A DNA stretch of 64,000 nucleotides from CALJXB01 sp965225935 (GTDB taxonomy: Bacteria; Pseudomonadota; Alphaproteobacteria; Kiloniellales; JAKSDN01): NCBI GenBank assembly GCA_965225935.1, contig CBDDCC010000003.1, forward strand, positions 434,001 through 498,000, read 5' to 3'. A model generated the notes under the pieces. That model was not told the origin of the DNA and did no database searches. It worked only from the letters and a program-made list of their open reading frames with translations. Shown one piece after another: positions 42,010 through 50,515 of the stretch; position 1 is the first letter of the stretch; every line of letters begins with the position of its first letter. Both the position numbers and the translations under genes were made by a program.

Positions 42010-42915
42010 TCAGCTGCAGCTCGCTGGCAGCGTCGGCTGCTTCCAGTCCTTGGGACGGTCGACGCCGGCGCGCAGGTTGAGCTCGCCCGGGTCGAACCAG
42101 GACTTGTTGCCGAGGCCGTACTTCTTCGCCACCTCGAGGTTCAGGCAGGTCTGCCACATCTCGGCGATCTTGGCGTTGACCGCCTCCAGCAGCCCGGGAG
42201 CTTCCTTGCTGAGGCCGAAGACGACGTTGTACTTGCCGGTCAAGAGCGAATACTTCTCTTCGAAGGCCTGGGTGATCGGCACCGCATGAATGTCCCAGTC
42301 CGGGTTCTTGGAGATGGCGTACTGGATCAGCGGCGGGTCGGCGAAGAGCGCCTCGATGCGCCCGGCCAGGAGATCCCGGATCGCCGCGTCGCTGGTGTCA
42401 TAGAGCTTCAGCGTCGAGCCCTCGATCTGCTTGAGCTGGTCGATCCAGCCGAAGCCCTGGATGGTGGCGATGGTCTTGCCCTCGAGATCCTTCACCGTGC
42501 TCCAGTTGGTCGACTTCTTCTGGGTGATGTTGGCGCCGCCGTAGTAGATGGGATCGGAGATGTTGATCACTTTGATGCGCTGGTCGTTCCAGCCCATCAT
42601 GCCGTGCATGATGTCGACCCGGCGCGCCTTGACCGAGGCGATCTCCGCCGCCCATTCCATGAGCGCGGGATCCACCTTGAGGCCGAGCTGGTCGGCCGTC
42701 CACTGCATGAGCTCGCCGTCCAGGCCGATCAGCTTGCCGTCCTGGTAGCCGGTGCCGGGCATGTCGCCGTTGAAGGCGACGATCAGCGTGCCGGCCTCGA
42801 TCAGTTCCAGGTCGTCGGCTTGCGCCACGGACGCGAAACCGCCGCCCGCGAGCGCAAAGAGCGCCGCGCCGGCCAGCGCCCGGCGCAGGCCGCGCGAAAG
42901 AGTCTTTTTCTGCAT
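42010..42915 (-). CDS. Polar amino acid ABC transporter substrate-binding protein
   Basis: The 301-residue protein has a signal peptide (ALAGAALFALAGGGFASVAQA) and the family-3 solute-binding pattern GTLIVAFNGDMPGTGY, GLDGELMQWTADQLGLK and RRVDIMHGMMGWNDQR, typical of periplasmic amino acid binding proteins. First gene of the importer operon. The start at 42913-42915 is fixed by the signal peptide. Confidence 0.92.
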   Translation of the reverse strand: MQKKTLSRGLRRALAGAALFALAGGGFASVAQADDLELIEAGTLIVAFNGDMPGTGYQDGKLIGLDGELMQWTADQLGLKVDPALMEWAAEIASVKARRVDIMHGMMGWNDQRIKVINISDPIYYGGANITQKKSTNWSTVKDLEGKTIATIQGFGWIDQLKQIEGSTLKLYDTSDAAIRDLLAGRIEALFADPPLIQYAISKNPDWDIHAVPITQAFEEKYSLLTGKYNVVFGLSKEAPGLLEAVNAKIAEMWQTCLNLEVAKKYGLGNKSWFDPGELNLRAGVDRPKDWKQPTLPASCS

Positions 42916-43116
42916 GGTTGCCCTCCCCTTCGTGAAGATTCGGTCCCGCGAACGGCGCCGCGGGGACCGCATGTCGTGCTGCACCTCCAGTGGATATTCT
43001 AGCGGGCGGGCGCAAAAAGTATCGTACGGATCACGCGTTTTTCGGTATGAATCTAACCGTGCCGGTTGCCTGGCTGCGTGATCCTGCGCCGCGCCGCGAG
43101 GGAGGAGGAAAGATCC

Positions 43117-44154
43117 ATGACCGAGTGCGGGCCGTTCGCGCCGCCGCCCGAGGCACCCTCGTCGCCCAGGGAACCGGAACTGCGTGTCGGCTTCCTGCTG
43201 TCGCCCTGCTTCACCCTGCTGCCCTTCGCTGGCTTCATCGACGCCCTCAGGCACGCCGCCGACGTGGCCGACTACAGCCGCCAGATCTATTGCCGCTGGA
43301 CCCTGCTGGCCGCGGAGCGCGCGCCGGTGCGCTCCAGCTGCGGGCTGGAGGTGACTCCCTGGGAGCTGCACGGCGATCCCGGCGGGTTCGACTACGTCGT
43401 GGTGGTCGGCGGCCTGCTGCCCGCGAGCCTGGAGCTGCCGCCGGCGACCTTCGACTTCCTGCGCCGGGCCGCCGCGGCCAAGGTGCCGCTGGTCGGCCTC
43501 TGCACCGGCTCTTTCCTGCTGGCCAAGGCCGGGCTGCTGGACGGCCGGCGCTGCAGCGTCCACCAGCGCCACGCCCCGGAGCTGGAGGCGCTCTTTCCCG
43601 AGGTCATCCCGGTGACCGACGAGGCCTACGTGGCCGATGCCGACGTCATCACCTGCATGGGCGGCACGGCCGCCATCGATCTTGCGGCGGACCTGATCGC
43701 CAAGCACTGCGGCAAGGCGCGGGCCATCAAGAGCCTTCACTCCATGGTGGTGGAGCAGCACCGTCTCGCCCATCAGGTGCCCCGCCGCCGCTACGAGCAC
43801 GCGGCCTCCTGCGGCGACCCCCATGTGGAGCGCGCCGTCTCCTTGATGGAGGAGAGCATCGACACGCCCTATCCGATCGAGGTCCTGGCCCGCAAGGTGG
43901 GGGTCACCCTGGGCAGTCTCGACCGGGCTTTCGCGCGCCGGGTCGGCACGGCGCCCGGGCGTTTCTGGCGCCGCATGCGCCTCGACCACGCCCACTGGCT
44001 GCTCTGCAACACCTCGCGCCGGATCACCGAGGTCGCCCTCGAGTGCGGCTTCTACGACAGCACCCACCTGGCGCGGACCTACAAGGAGGTCTACGCGGAG
44101 ACACCCCGGGAGACCCGCAAACGCATCCGCCTCGCGCAATCCCTCAACGCCTAG
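43117..44154 (+). CDS. GlxA family transcriptional regulator (DJ-1/PfpI plus AraC DNA-binding domain)
   Basis: The 345-residue protein has a class I glutamine amidotransferase-like domain (LVGLCTGSFLLAKAGLLDGR, VGGLLPASL) and a C-terminal AraC HTH (ITEVALECGFYDSTHLARTY). GlxA-type regulators control glycine betaine/carnitine or arginine-related genes in other bacteria. A strong ribosome-binding site (GGAGGAGG) precedes ATG 43117. Divergent from the amino acid importer 200 bases away, which it probably regulates. Confidence 0.9.
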   Translation: MTECGPFAPPPEAPSSPREPELRVGFLLSPCFTLLPFAGFIDALRHAADVADYSRQIYCRWTLLAAERAPVRSSCGLEVTPWELHGDPGGFDYVVVVGGLLPASLELPPATFDFLRRAAAAKVPLVGLCTGSFLLAKAGLLDGRRCSVHQRHAPELEALFPEVIPVTDEAYVADADVITCMGGTAAIDLAADLIAKHCGKARAIKSLHSMVVEQHRLAHQVPRRRYEHAASCGDPHVERAVSLMEESIDTPYPIEVLARKVGVTLGSLDRAFARRVGTAPGRFWRRMRLDHAHWLLCNTSRRITEVALECGFYDSTHLARTYKEVYAETPRETRKRIRLAQSLNA

Positions 44155-44170
44155 ACGGCGGCCCGGTGCG

Positions 44171-45202
44171 TCACACTGCGGACGCGCCGGCGATCTTGGC
44201 CCAGGCCGCGTCCAGGTAGAGTTGCGTGGTCCGGGTGGCGTCGGCGCAGGCGTCCCGGGCCGCCCGGTCGCCGGAGCGGGCCAGGTCGGCGAAGGCCTCG
44301 ATCATCAGGACGTGCTGGGGCGTGTCGGAGGGCGTCTCGACGAAGACGAAGTCCTTGCGGGTCTTCGCGGCGCTGCGGTGGACATAGCCCGTCGGCACGT
44401 CGGGCGCATCGGAGGAGATGCTGTTTGTCCAGTTCATCACGAAGTCGTCCATGGTGATGACGCCCTTGGGGCCGATGAGAATCAGGTCGGTGACACGGTT
44501 GCCGCTGTCGAAGCCGGCGCCGAAGGTCGCGTTCTCGCCGCTCTCGAAGGCGAGCAGGCCGGAGGCTTGCACGACCGCGCCGGTTCCTGGATCGCGCCGG
44601 CAGGCCGCCTCCGCCGCGGCCAGCGCTCCCTTGGGCTGCAAGTACTCGATCACGGCCCGCATGCAGTACCAGGCGAGGTCGCCCAGAGCGCCCATGGGCT
44701 CCAGAGCGGTGTCGAAGCGGATGTTCGTGCGCTGGTCCAGGCGGCTGTAGAAGTCGCTGTGCAGGACCTGCGGCCGGCCGACCCGCTCGGCAAGGGCCGC
44801 CCTGACGGCGTTCCGGCGCGGGTGATGGACGAAGTGGGTCGCGTCCATGAAGACCAGATCCCGCGTGGCCGCGGCGTCGACCATGCGCTCGACGGAGCCG
44901 GCGTCCGCGAGGGGCTTTTCGATCAGGACATGCTTGCCGGCGGCGACCGCGGCCAGCGCCGCCGCTTCCTTGCCGGCGGTCGGAATGGCCAGGTAGACGG
45001 CTTCCACGTCCGGGCGCGCCAGCAGGGCCCCGATACCCTCGACGGCCTGCGCGCCGGACCGCCCGGCGACGAAGGTCTCCGCCTTGGCCAGGTCGCGGCT
45101 GGCGACGGCCGCGAGGCGGGCCTTGCCGGCGGCCTCGATGGCGTCGGCGATCTTGCCGGCGATGTATCCCGTGCCGAGGACACCGAACCCAAGTTCTGTC
45201 AT
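44171..45202 (-). CDS. Gfo/Idh/MocA family oxidoreductase
   Basis: The 343-residue enzyme has an N-terminal Rossmann motif (FGVLGTGYIAGKIADAIE), GKHVLIEKPLADAGSVERMV (the conserved EKP motif) and a C-terminal sheet domain. It would be an NAD(P)-dependent sugar or related dehydrogenase. ATG 45202 was chosen as a Rossmann start; substrate unknown. Convergent with the GlxA-type regulator. Confidence 0.9.
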   Translation of the reverse strand: MTELGFGVLGTGYIAGKIADAIEAAGKARLAAVASRDLAKAETFVAGRSGAQAVEGIGALLARPDVEAVYLAIPTAGKEAAALAAVAAGKHVLIEKPLADAGSVERMVDAAATRDLVFMDATHFVHHPRRNAVRAALAERVGRPQVLHSDFYSRLDQRTNIRFDTALEPMGALGDLAWYCMRAVIEYLQPKGALAAAEAACRRDPGTGAVVQASGLLAFESGENATFGAGFDSGNRVTDLILIGPKGVITMDDFVMNWTNSISSDAPDVPTGYVHRSAAKTRKDFVFVETPSDTPQHVLMIEAFADLARSGDRAARDACADATRTTQLYLDAAWAKIAGASAV

Positions 45203-45425
45203 GGCGGCCGCCTTCCCAAGCGTTTCACGGGCGCCGGGCGGCACCCGAGCAAAGCAGGCATCGCCGTGGCGCGTTGGCCCCTCGGGCCCCGGCGCGAGAC
45301 TATTTCAGGACCAGCGGTCTGGCCAGGCGGCCATCGCGGGCCCTGTTCAATCGCCCCGGTCCGCTGAACGCCTCAGAAATGCTCGCCTACGGCCGTGCCT
45401 GCCGGCGGGGCCCGGCCGGTGCTTA

Positions 45426-45443
45426 GGCCTCTCTTAAGAGGCC
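45426..45443. promoter_or_regulatory. Perfect 7-bp hairpin-forming palindrome
   Basis: GGCCTCT-CTTA-AGAGGCC lies in the 294-base gap between the divergent Gfo-type gene and the gene at 45497, about 55 bases before the latter. It could be an operator or part of a 5' leader hairpin. No T-run follows to suggest a terminator. Confidence 0.35.
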
Positions 45444-45496
45444 GCCGCTAGCCTCGGCCTATTCCACGAAGCCCGGACAGGGACGAGGCGCGGCGC

Positions 45497-45991
45497 GTGA
45501 AACGCTACGGCAAGAAGATCGATTGGAACGCCAAGGCGGTCCTGAGCATCGGCGCCGTGCTGGCCGTGGTCCTACTGGCCGGCCAGGTGCCGAACTTCGT
45601 CTGGGTCTGGGCTTGGGGCCCCAACACCGGCCACCGCAGCGCCGGGTTCGACAATGGCCACTACGAGCGCCGCTTCCCGGCGATCGAGGCCGGAATGCCC
45701 ATGATCGGACAGGTCCTGCTGGGCGGCCAGGAACGGCTGATCCTCGACTACGAGCTGACCATCGACGAGGGCAAGGCCTCCCTCACCGTCTGGAAATGGC
45801 CCATCTTCGCCAATCGGCCCCGCGACATCGGGCCGCGCCTGATGGACAGCAGCGAGACTGGCCGCATCGAATTCGCGCCGGGCGAGCCCGGCCTCTACCG
45901 AATCTTCATGCACGCCCACCGCCTGCAGGGCGCAGTCGCCATCGATTGGCGCACCGTGGACGGCGGTCCGGGCGGCGGGCGGGAGGGCTGA
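45497..45991 (+). CDS. Hypothetical membrane-anchored protein (first of a tandem pair)
   Basis: The 164-residue protein starts at GTG with an N-terminal anchor (VLSIGAVLAVVLLAGQV), then a soluble domain with LILDYELTIDEGKASLTVWK and ending near GLYRIFMHAHRLQGAVAIDW. The following gene has a similar layout and ending (GDVAIDWR), so the two are probably paralogues. No family recognised. Confidence 0.75.
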   Translation: MKRYGKKIDWNAKAVLSIGAVLAVVLLAGQVPNFVWVWAWGPNTGHRSAGFDNGHYERRFPAIEAGMPMIGQVLLGGQERLILDYELTIDEGKASLTVWKWPIFANRPRDIGPRLMDSSETGRIEFAPGEPGLYRIFMHAHRLQGAVAIDWRTVDGGPGGGREG

Positions 45992-45997
45992 GGCGCC

Positions 45998-46465
45998 ATG
46001 GCCCACCGCATCGAGCTGAAAGGCAAGGCCAAGACCGTCGCCGCCGTCGTCGCCCTGGCGTTCCTCGCCTGGTACCTCTTCGGCCAGACCCTCTTCACCT
46101 TCAATTTCGGATACTTCAACCGCGGCTATCAGGTGTCGCTGTTCCGCGCCGGGCACTTCGAGAAGTCCGGCAGCTACTGGCGGCAGCAGAACCGCACCCT
46201 GGGCCGCATCGTCTCCGCCGGCGGTGAGACCCTGCTGGTCGACCTCGACCTGGAGATCTCCCGCGGCACCCTGGTGGTCTTCGCCTGGCGCTGGCCGGGC
46301 TTCCTCTACGGCGAGCCCATGCTGCGCCGCGCCCGATTCAGCGCGGACGCCAACGAGCGCTTGGAGGTCCCCCTGACGGAGCCCGGCGTCTACATGCTTT
46401 CCGTCAGCGGCATCAACTTCCGCGGCGACGTGGCAATCGACTGGCGGATTGCCGACGAGCCCTAG
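45998..46465 (+). CDS. Hypothetical membrane-anchored protein (second of a tandem pair)
   Basis: The 155-residue protein has an N-terminal anchor (TVAAVVALAFLAWYLFGQTL) and a soluble domain with LLVDLDLEISRGTLVVFAWR and a GVYMLSVSG...GDVAIDWR ending matching its neighbour. It starts 6 bases after that gene's stop. The stop codon is palindromic CTAG and shared with the convergent VOC gene's stop. Confidence 0.75.
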   Translation: MAHRIELKGKAKTVAAVVALAFLAWYLFGQTLFTFNFGYFNRGYQVSLFRAGHFEKSGSYWRQQNRTLGRIVSAGGETLLVDLDLEISRGTLVVFAWRWPGFLYGEPMLRRARFSADANERLEVPLTEPGVYMLSVSGINFRGDVAIDWRIADEP

Positions 46466-46818
46466 CCGAGCAATGTGAGGACATTGCCGTCGGGGTCCTC
46501 GAAATGGGCGAGGCTTCCGCCCCAGGGCTGCTTCTCCGGCGGCGCCGTGAAGCGCACGCCCTTCGCCTTCAGGGTCTCGTAGGTCCCGTCGATGTCGTCC
46601 ACGTTCAGCGAGACGCCGAGGAAGCGCCCCACCAGGGCCTCGCCCTCGTCGTCGCCGGGACGCACCCGCTCGATGCCGAAGCAGGGGCCGCCGAGGTCGT
46701 ACTCGGCCCAGCCCATGTCCTCGTTGCGGAAGCGCTCCGGCAGCCCCAGGGTCTCGCCATAGAAGGCGCAGGCCTCGTTCCAGTCGCGGACGAAGACCCG
46801 CACGGCATAGAGCTTCAT
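46462..46818 (-). CDS. VOC (glyoxalase/bleomycin-resistance) superfamily protein
   Basis: The 118-residue protein has the vicinal-oxygen-chelate pattern: VRVFVRDWNEACAFYGETL, GGPCFGIERV and FEDPDGNVLTLLG. It would bind a metal and a small substrate; specific function unknown. Stop overlaps the convergent hypothetical gene's stop by 4 bases (CTAG). Confidence 0.85.
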   Translation of the reverse strand: MKLYAVRVFVRDWNEACAFYGETLGLPERFRNEDMGWAEYDLGGPCFGIERVRPGDDEGEALVGRFLGVSLNVDDIDGTYETLKAKGVRFTAPPEKQPWGGSLAHFEDPDGNVLTLLG

Positions 46819-46878
46819 GTCGCTTCTCCTGCCTGGGCCGCACGACGGCTGCGCCGTCCGCCGCCGCCCCAAACGACA

Positions 46879-46903
46879 GGGGCCGGGCGTCACGCCCGGC
46901 CCC
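46879..46903. terminator. GC-rich hairpin, probable bidirectional terminator
   Basis: GGGGCCGGGCG, a 3-base loop, then CGCCCGGCCCC form a perfect 11-bp stem. It lies between the betaine-type binding-protein gene (ending at 46931) and the VOC gene (beginning at 46818), both leftward, so it most likely ends the former. T-runs are short on both sides (TTT after it on the plus strand), so strength is uncertain. Confidence 0.6.
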
Positions 46904-46930
46904 TTTGGTGCTAGCTAGCGATTGGCGCCT

Positions 46931-47860
46931 CTACATGGTCGCCTGGTCGACGAAGGGCTTCCAAACGCTCTCGTTGTCCGCCACCCATTGGCGGGTCAGC
47001 TCGATCGCGTCCTGGCCCTGGTTGTCGATCAGGTCCATCAGCGGCTCCTGCACCTCGTTGGTGATCTGGAAAGCGTTGAGGAACTTGTAGGCCGCCGGCC
47101 ATTTGTCCTTGGTGCCCGGCCAGACCACCTTGAAGGTGCGCGGCTTCTGCATGCTGCCCTCGACCACCAGATCCTCGGGAATGTCGACCCAGTTGGTCTC
47201 GGTGGTCGCCAGCACCCAGTGGGGCGCCCAGAACATCATCACGAGCGGCGACTGCTTCTGGATCGAGGCGTTCAGCTCGGCCACCAGCGCGCCCTCGCTG
47301 CCCGCGGGCACGGCCTCGAAGGGCAGGTCGTGGCTGACGATCAGCTGGGTCGCCCGGTCGCCCCAGTCGGCCGGGTACTCGAGGAACCGCCCCTTGGGGA
47401 AGGTCTCGGCGACGGCGAACATCTCGGCGCAGCCGAGGAAGGCGTCCCAGTCCGGCATGCCGGGACAGAGCCCCTCCACGTGCTTGGGATAGAGCCAGCC
47501 TTCCCGGGCGTCGAGGCCGGTGTCGCCGATGTCCTCGATCTTTCCATCGCTGATCAGCTTGGGGAAGAACTCGCCCAGATTGTTGTCCCAGACCTCGAGC
47601 GACCCGGTGATGTTGCCGTCGGAGATGGCCGTGGCCGACGGCAGATAGGCCGCCGTGACGTACTCGACGTCGTAGCCCATGCCTTCGAGGATGTGTCCGG
47701 CGATGTAGGTGGTGATGTGCTGGCCGGTCCACTCGTGGATCGCCAGCTTGATCGGGTCCGGAGACTCCGGGATGTTCTGGGCCTGCGCGGCGCCGGCCGC
47801 GAGGACCAAGGTGCCGGCGACCGCCAGCGATCTCAAAATACGGGTCAAATTGCCAAGCAT
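46931..47860 (-). CDS. Glycine betaine/choline-type ABC substrate-binding protein (orphan)
   Basis: The 309-residue protein has a signal peptide (SLAVAGTLVLAAGAAQAQ) and the OpuAC/ProX layout: KLAIHEWTGQHITTYIAGHI, SLEVWDNN and FWAPHWVLATTETNWV, where Trp residues of such proteins form the box for trimethylammonium groups. No permease or ATPase gene is adjacent, so it must work with a distant importer, or it supplies one of the amine importers. It is divergent from the microcompartment enzyme gene at 48135. ATG 47860 is preceded by GGGAGG. Confidence 0.88.
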   Translation of the reverse strand: MLGNLTRILRSLAVAGTLVLAAGAAQAQNIPESPDPIKLAIHEWTGQHITTYIAGHILEGMGYDVEYVTAAYLPSATAISDGNITGSLEVWDNNLGEFFPKLISDGKIEDIGDTGLDAREGWLYPKHVEGLCPGMPDWDAFLGCAEMFAVAETFPKGRFLEYPADWGDRATQLIVSHDLPFEAVPAGSEGALVAELNASIQKQSPLVMMFWAPHWVLATTETNWVDIPEDLVVEGSMQKPRTFKVVWPGTKDKWPAAYKFLNAFQITNEVQEPLMDLIDNQGQDAIELTRQWVADNESVWKPFVDQATM

Positions 47861-48134
47861 TGGGGCCTCCCTGATGCGTCCCTGTCGCCCGGATGTTAGC
47901 ACGAGCGTCAGGCTTGGCGCTGCAAATCGTTGCGAGCGCGCCGCCGGTTGCCGGCCGCTCGCTGGCCGGGTTCCTTCCCGGGATGTCAACAATCGGCGTT
48001 TTCCTGTCAAGCGTCCGCCCGGCGCCGCGGCCTAGGCTCTCATGCAGGATTGGCGCTCCCTCTCTCGGCCCTGCTCTTGGGCGCCGTGACGGAGGGCGGC
48101 GACCGGGAATCGCGGCGGCGAGGCGGAGTGGTAG

Positions 48135-49406
48135 ATGAGCCAGGCCAAGGACGACTTTCTCGAACGCTCCAAGGAGTATTGGAACCCCGGCAAGACCTCG
48201 GACTGGCAGCGCTTCGGGGTCGACCTGGTGATCGACCGGCGCGAGGGCTACTACCTCTACGACATGGACGGCCGGCGGCTGATCGACATGCACCTGAACG
48301 GCGGCACTTACAACGTGGGCCACCGCAATCCCGAGGTGGTCGAGGCGGTGCGCGCGGGCATGGACCGCTTCGACATCGGCAACCACCACTTTCCCGCCCT
48401 CATGCGCACCAAGCTGGCCGAGAAGATGGCCGAGGTGACCCCGCCGGGGCTGCACTACACCATCTATGCCGCCAGCGGTGGCGAGGCCATCGACATCGCC
48501 CTGAAGAGCGCCCGCCACGCCACCCAGCGCCGCAAGATCATCTCCATCCAGCGCTGCTATCACGGGCACACGGGGCTCGCCGTGCAGTGCGGCGACCAGC
48601 GCTTCTCGCGCCTTTTTCTGAGCGAGGGCGGGCCCGAGGACATCGTCCAGCTGCCCTTCAACGACTGGGAGGCCATGGAGCGGGCGATCCTGGCGGGCGA
48701 CGCGGCCTGCGTCATCATGGAGACCATTCCCGCCACCTACGGCTTCCCGCTGCCCAAGGAGGGCTATCTCCAGGCCATCAAGCGGGCCTGCGAGAAGGTC
48801 GGCACCCTCTACATCGCCGACGAGGTGCAGACCGGCCTAATGCGCTGTGGCGAGATGTGGGGCATCGAGACCTATGGCGTGGTGCCCGACATGCTGGTGA
48901 CCGGAAAGGGCCTCTCGGGCGGCATCTACCCGATCGCCGCCGTGGTCGCCAACGACCGTTCGGCCGCCTGGCTGAAGGAGGACGGCTTCGGCCACATGTC
49001 GTCCTTCGGGGGGGCGGAGCTCGGCTGCATCGCCGCCCTCAAGGTGATCGAGATCTGCCAGCGGCCTGAGACCCGCTCCATCGTCCACTACATCGCAGAA
49101 GCCTTCCGCGACGGCCTGCGCCGGATCCAGGACCGCTACCCTGACTTCTTCGTCGGCATCCGCCAGCGCGGCGTGGTCATGGGCCTGGAGTTCGAGCACG
49201 AGAAGGGCGCCATGCACGTCATGAAGGCGCTCTACGAGAACGGGGTCTGGGCGATCTTCTCGACCCTCGACCCGCGGGTGCTGCAGTTCAAGCCCGGCAT
49301 CCTCTACGACCGCTTCCTCTGCGAGGAGGTGCTGAACCGGCTGGAGACCGCGGTGGGCCAGGCCCGGGCCGAGGCCTTCGGCGGCGCCCGGCGGAAGGCG
49401 GCCTGA
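48135..49406 (+). CDS. Class III PLP-dependent aminotransferase-fold enzyme, probable microcompartment phospho-lyase
   Basis: The 423-residue enzyme has SGGEAIDIALKSAR (phosphate-binding region), ADEVQTGLMRCGEMW with the PLP Asp and VTGKGLSGGIYP with the PLP Lys258. Class III aminotransferase-fold proteins paired with an APH kinase act as O-phospho-amine phospho-lyases (ethanolamine-phosphate, hydroxylysine-phosphate, aminopropanol-phosphate) in known systems. The next gene is such a kinase, and shell genes lie 4 kb on, so a phospho-lyase yielding an aldehyde is inferred. A plain aminotransferase cannot be excluded. The upstream gene (betaine-type binding protein) is divergent. Confidence 0.85.
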   Translation: MSQAKDDFLERSKEYWNPGKTSDWQRFGVDLVIDRREGYYLYDMDGRRLIDMHLNGGTYNVGHRNPEVVEAVRAGMDRFDIGNHHFPALMRTKLAEKMAEVTPPGLHYTIYAASGGEAIDIALKSARHATQRRKIISIQRCYHGHTGLAVQCGDQRFSRLFLSEGGPEDIVQLPFNDWEAMERAILAGDAACVIMETIPATYGFPLPKEGYLQAIKRACEKVGTLYIADEVQTGLMRCGEMWGIETYGVVPDMLVTGKGLSGGIYPIAAVVANDRSAAWLKEDGFGHMSSFGGAELGCIAALKVIEICQRPETRSIVHYIAEAFRDGLRRIQDRYPDFFVGIRQRGVVMGLEFEHEKGAMHVMKALYENGVWAIFSTLDPRVLQFKPGILYDRFLCEEVLNRLETAVGQARAEAFGGARRKAA

Positions 49407-49479
49407 GGCCGTCTCTCCCGCGTCGGAGCGGGAGCCCGGGAAGAAAGAAACGTCAATCGAAGGGAGGCAAACGACCGGC

Positions 49480-50490
49480 ATGGAGTCCTTCGACGACCTG
49501 AGCCCGGAGCGCCAGCTGGAGCGGATCGCCGAGCTCGCCCAGCACGCGCTCGCCCGCTACGACCTGCCGGCCGACGCCTGCGTCGGCCTGATCAACTACT
49601 CGGAAAACATGACCTACCGGGTAGACGCGCCGGCGAGCAGAGGCCGCTGGGCCCTGAGGGTCCACCGGGAGGACTACCACACCAAGAACGGCATCGGCAG
49701 CGAGCTGGCCTGGATGAAGGCGCTGCGCGAGGAGGCGGGCGTGCCGACGCCGATCGCGATCGCCGGCAAGGACGGCGAGCTGATCCAGGACGTGGCGACC
49801 GAGGGCGTGCCCCGCCCGCGCCACTGCGTGCTGTTCGATTGGTTGGAGGGCCACGAGCCCGACGAGAGCGGCGACCTGCTCGGCCCCTTCGAGGAGCTGG
49901 GCGAGATCTCCGGCCGCCTGCACAAGCACGCCAAGTCGTGGGCTCGCCCGGCCAACTTCGAGCGCCTGGTCTGGACCTACGACCACATGCTGGGCGACGC
50001 GCCCTACTGGGGCCGCTGGCAGGACGGCATGGGCCTCGACGCCGAGAAGGCCGCCCTCTTCGTGCGCTTCTCGGCCGCCATCAAGCGCCGGCTCGAGGCC
50101 TACGGCCAGGGGCCCGAGCGCTTCGGCGTGATCCATGCCGACATCCGCCTCGCCAACCTGCTGGTGGACGAGAACGGCACCCGGGTGATCGACTTCGACG
50201 ACTGCGGGCTCGGGTGGTTCATGTACGACTTCGGCACCGCCGTCAGCTTCATCGAGCACCGCCCCGACGTGCCCGAGCTGATCGACGCCTGGGTCACGGG
50301 CTACCGCAAGGTGCTCGACCTGCCCGCCGAGGACGAGCGGGAGATCCTCACCTTCGTCATGCTGCGCCGTCTCCTGCTGGTCGCCTGGATCGGCTCCCAC
50401 TCAGCCACCGACCTCGCCCAGGACATGGGCGTCGACTACACCGAGGGCACAGTCGCCCTGGCGGAGAACTACCTGAGCAAGTTCGGCTGA
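49480..50490 (+). CDS. APH-fold small-molecule kinase, probable amino-alcohol kinase
   Basis: The 336-residue protein has HADIRLAN (His219, Asp221, Asn226) and DFDDCGLGWFMYD (Asp238, Asp241), the catalytic and metal-binding motifs of the APH/choline kinase fold. AGGGAGG precedes ATG 49480. It follows the PLP enzyme by 73 bases. With the microcompartment nearby it fits the amino-2-propanol kinase role of the RMM type, phosphorylating an amino alcohol before the phospho-lyase step; homoserine or choline kinase activity is not excluded. Confidence 0.85.
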   Translation: MESFDDLSPERQLERIAELAQHALARYDLPADACVGLINYSENMTYRVDAPASRGRWALRVHREDYHTKNGIGSELAWMKALREEAGVPTPIAIAGKDGELIQDVATEGVPRPRHCVLFDWLEGHEPDESGDLLGPFEELGEISGRLHKHAKSWARPANFERLVWTYDHMLGDAPYWGRWQDGMGLDAEKAALFVRFSAAIKRRLEAYGQGPERFGVIHADIRLANLLVDENGTRVIDFDDCGLGWFMYDFGTAVSFIEHRPDVPELIDAWVTGYRKVLDLPAEDEREILTFVMLRRLLLVAWIGSHSATDLAQDMGVDYTEGTVALAENYLSKFG

Positions 50491-50515
50491 GAGCGCGTCC
50501 CCGCCCGCCCGCCCG

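Noticed and set aside
49480..50490. Annotating the kinase as homoserine kinase or aminoglycoside phosphotransferase
   Set aside because: The fold is shared by many small-molecule kinases; the neighbouring PLP enzyme and shell genes favour an amino-alcohol kinase, though this is not proven.
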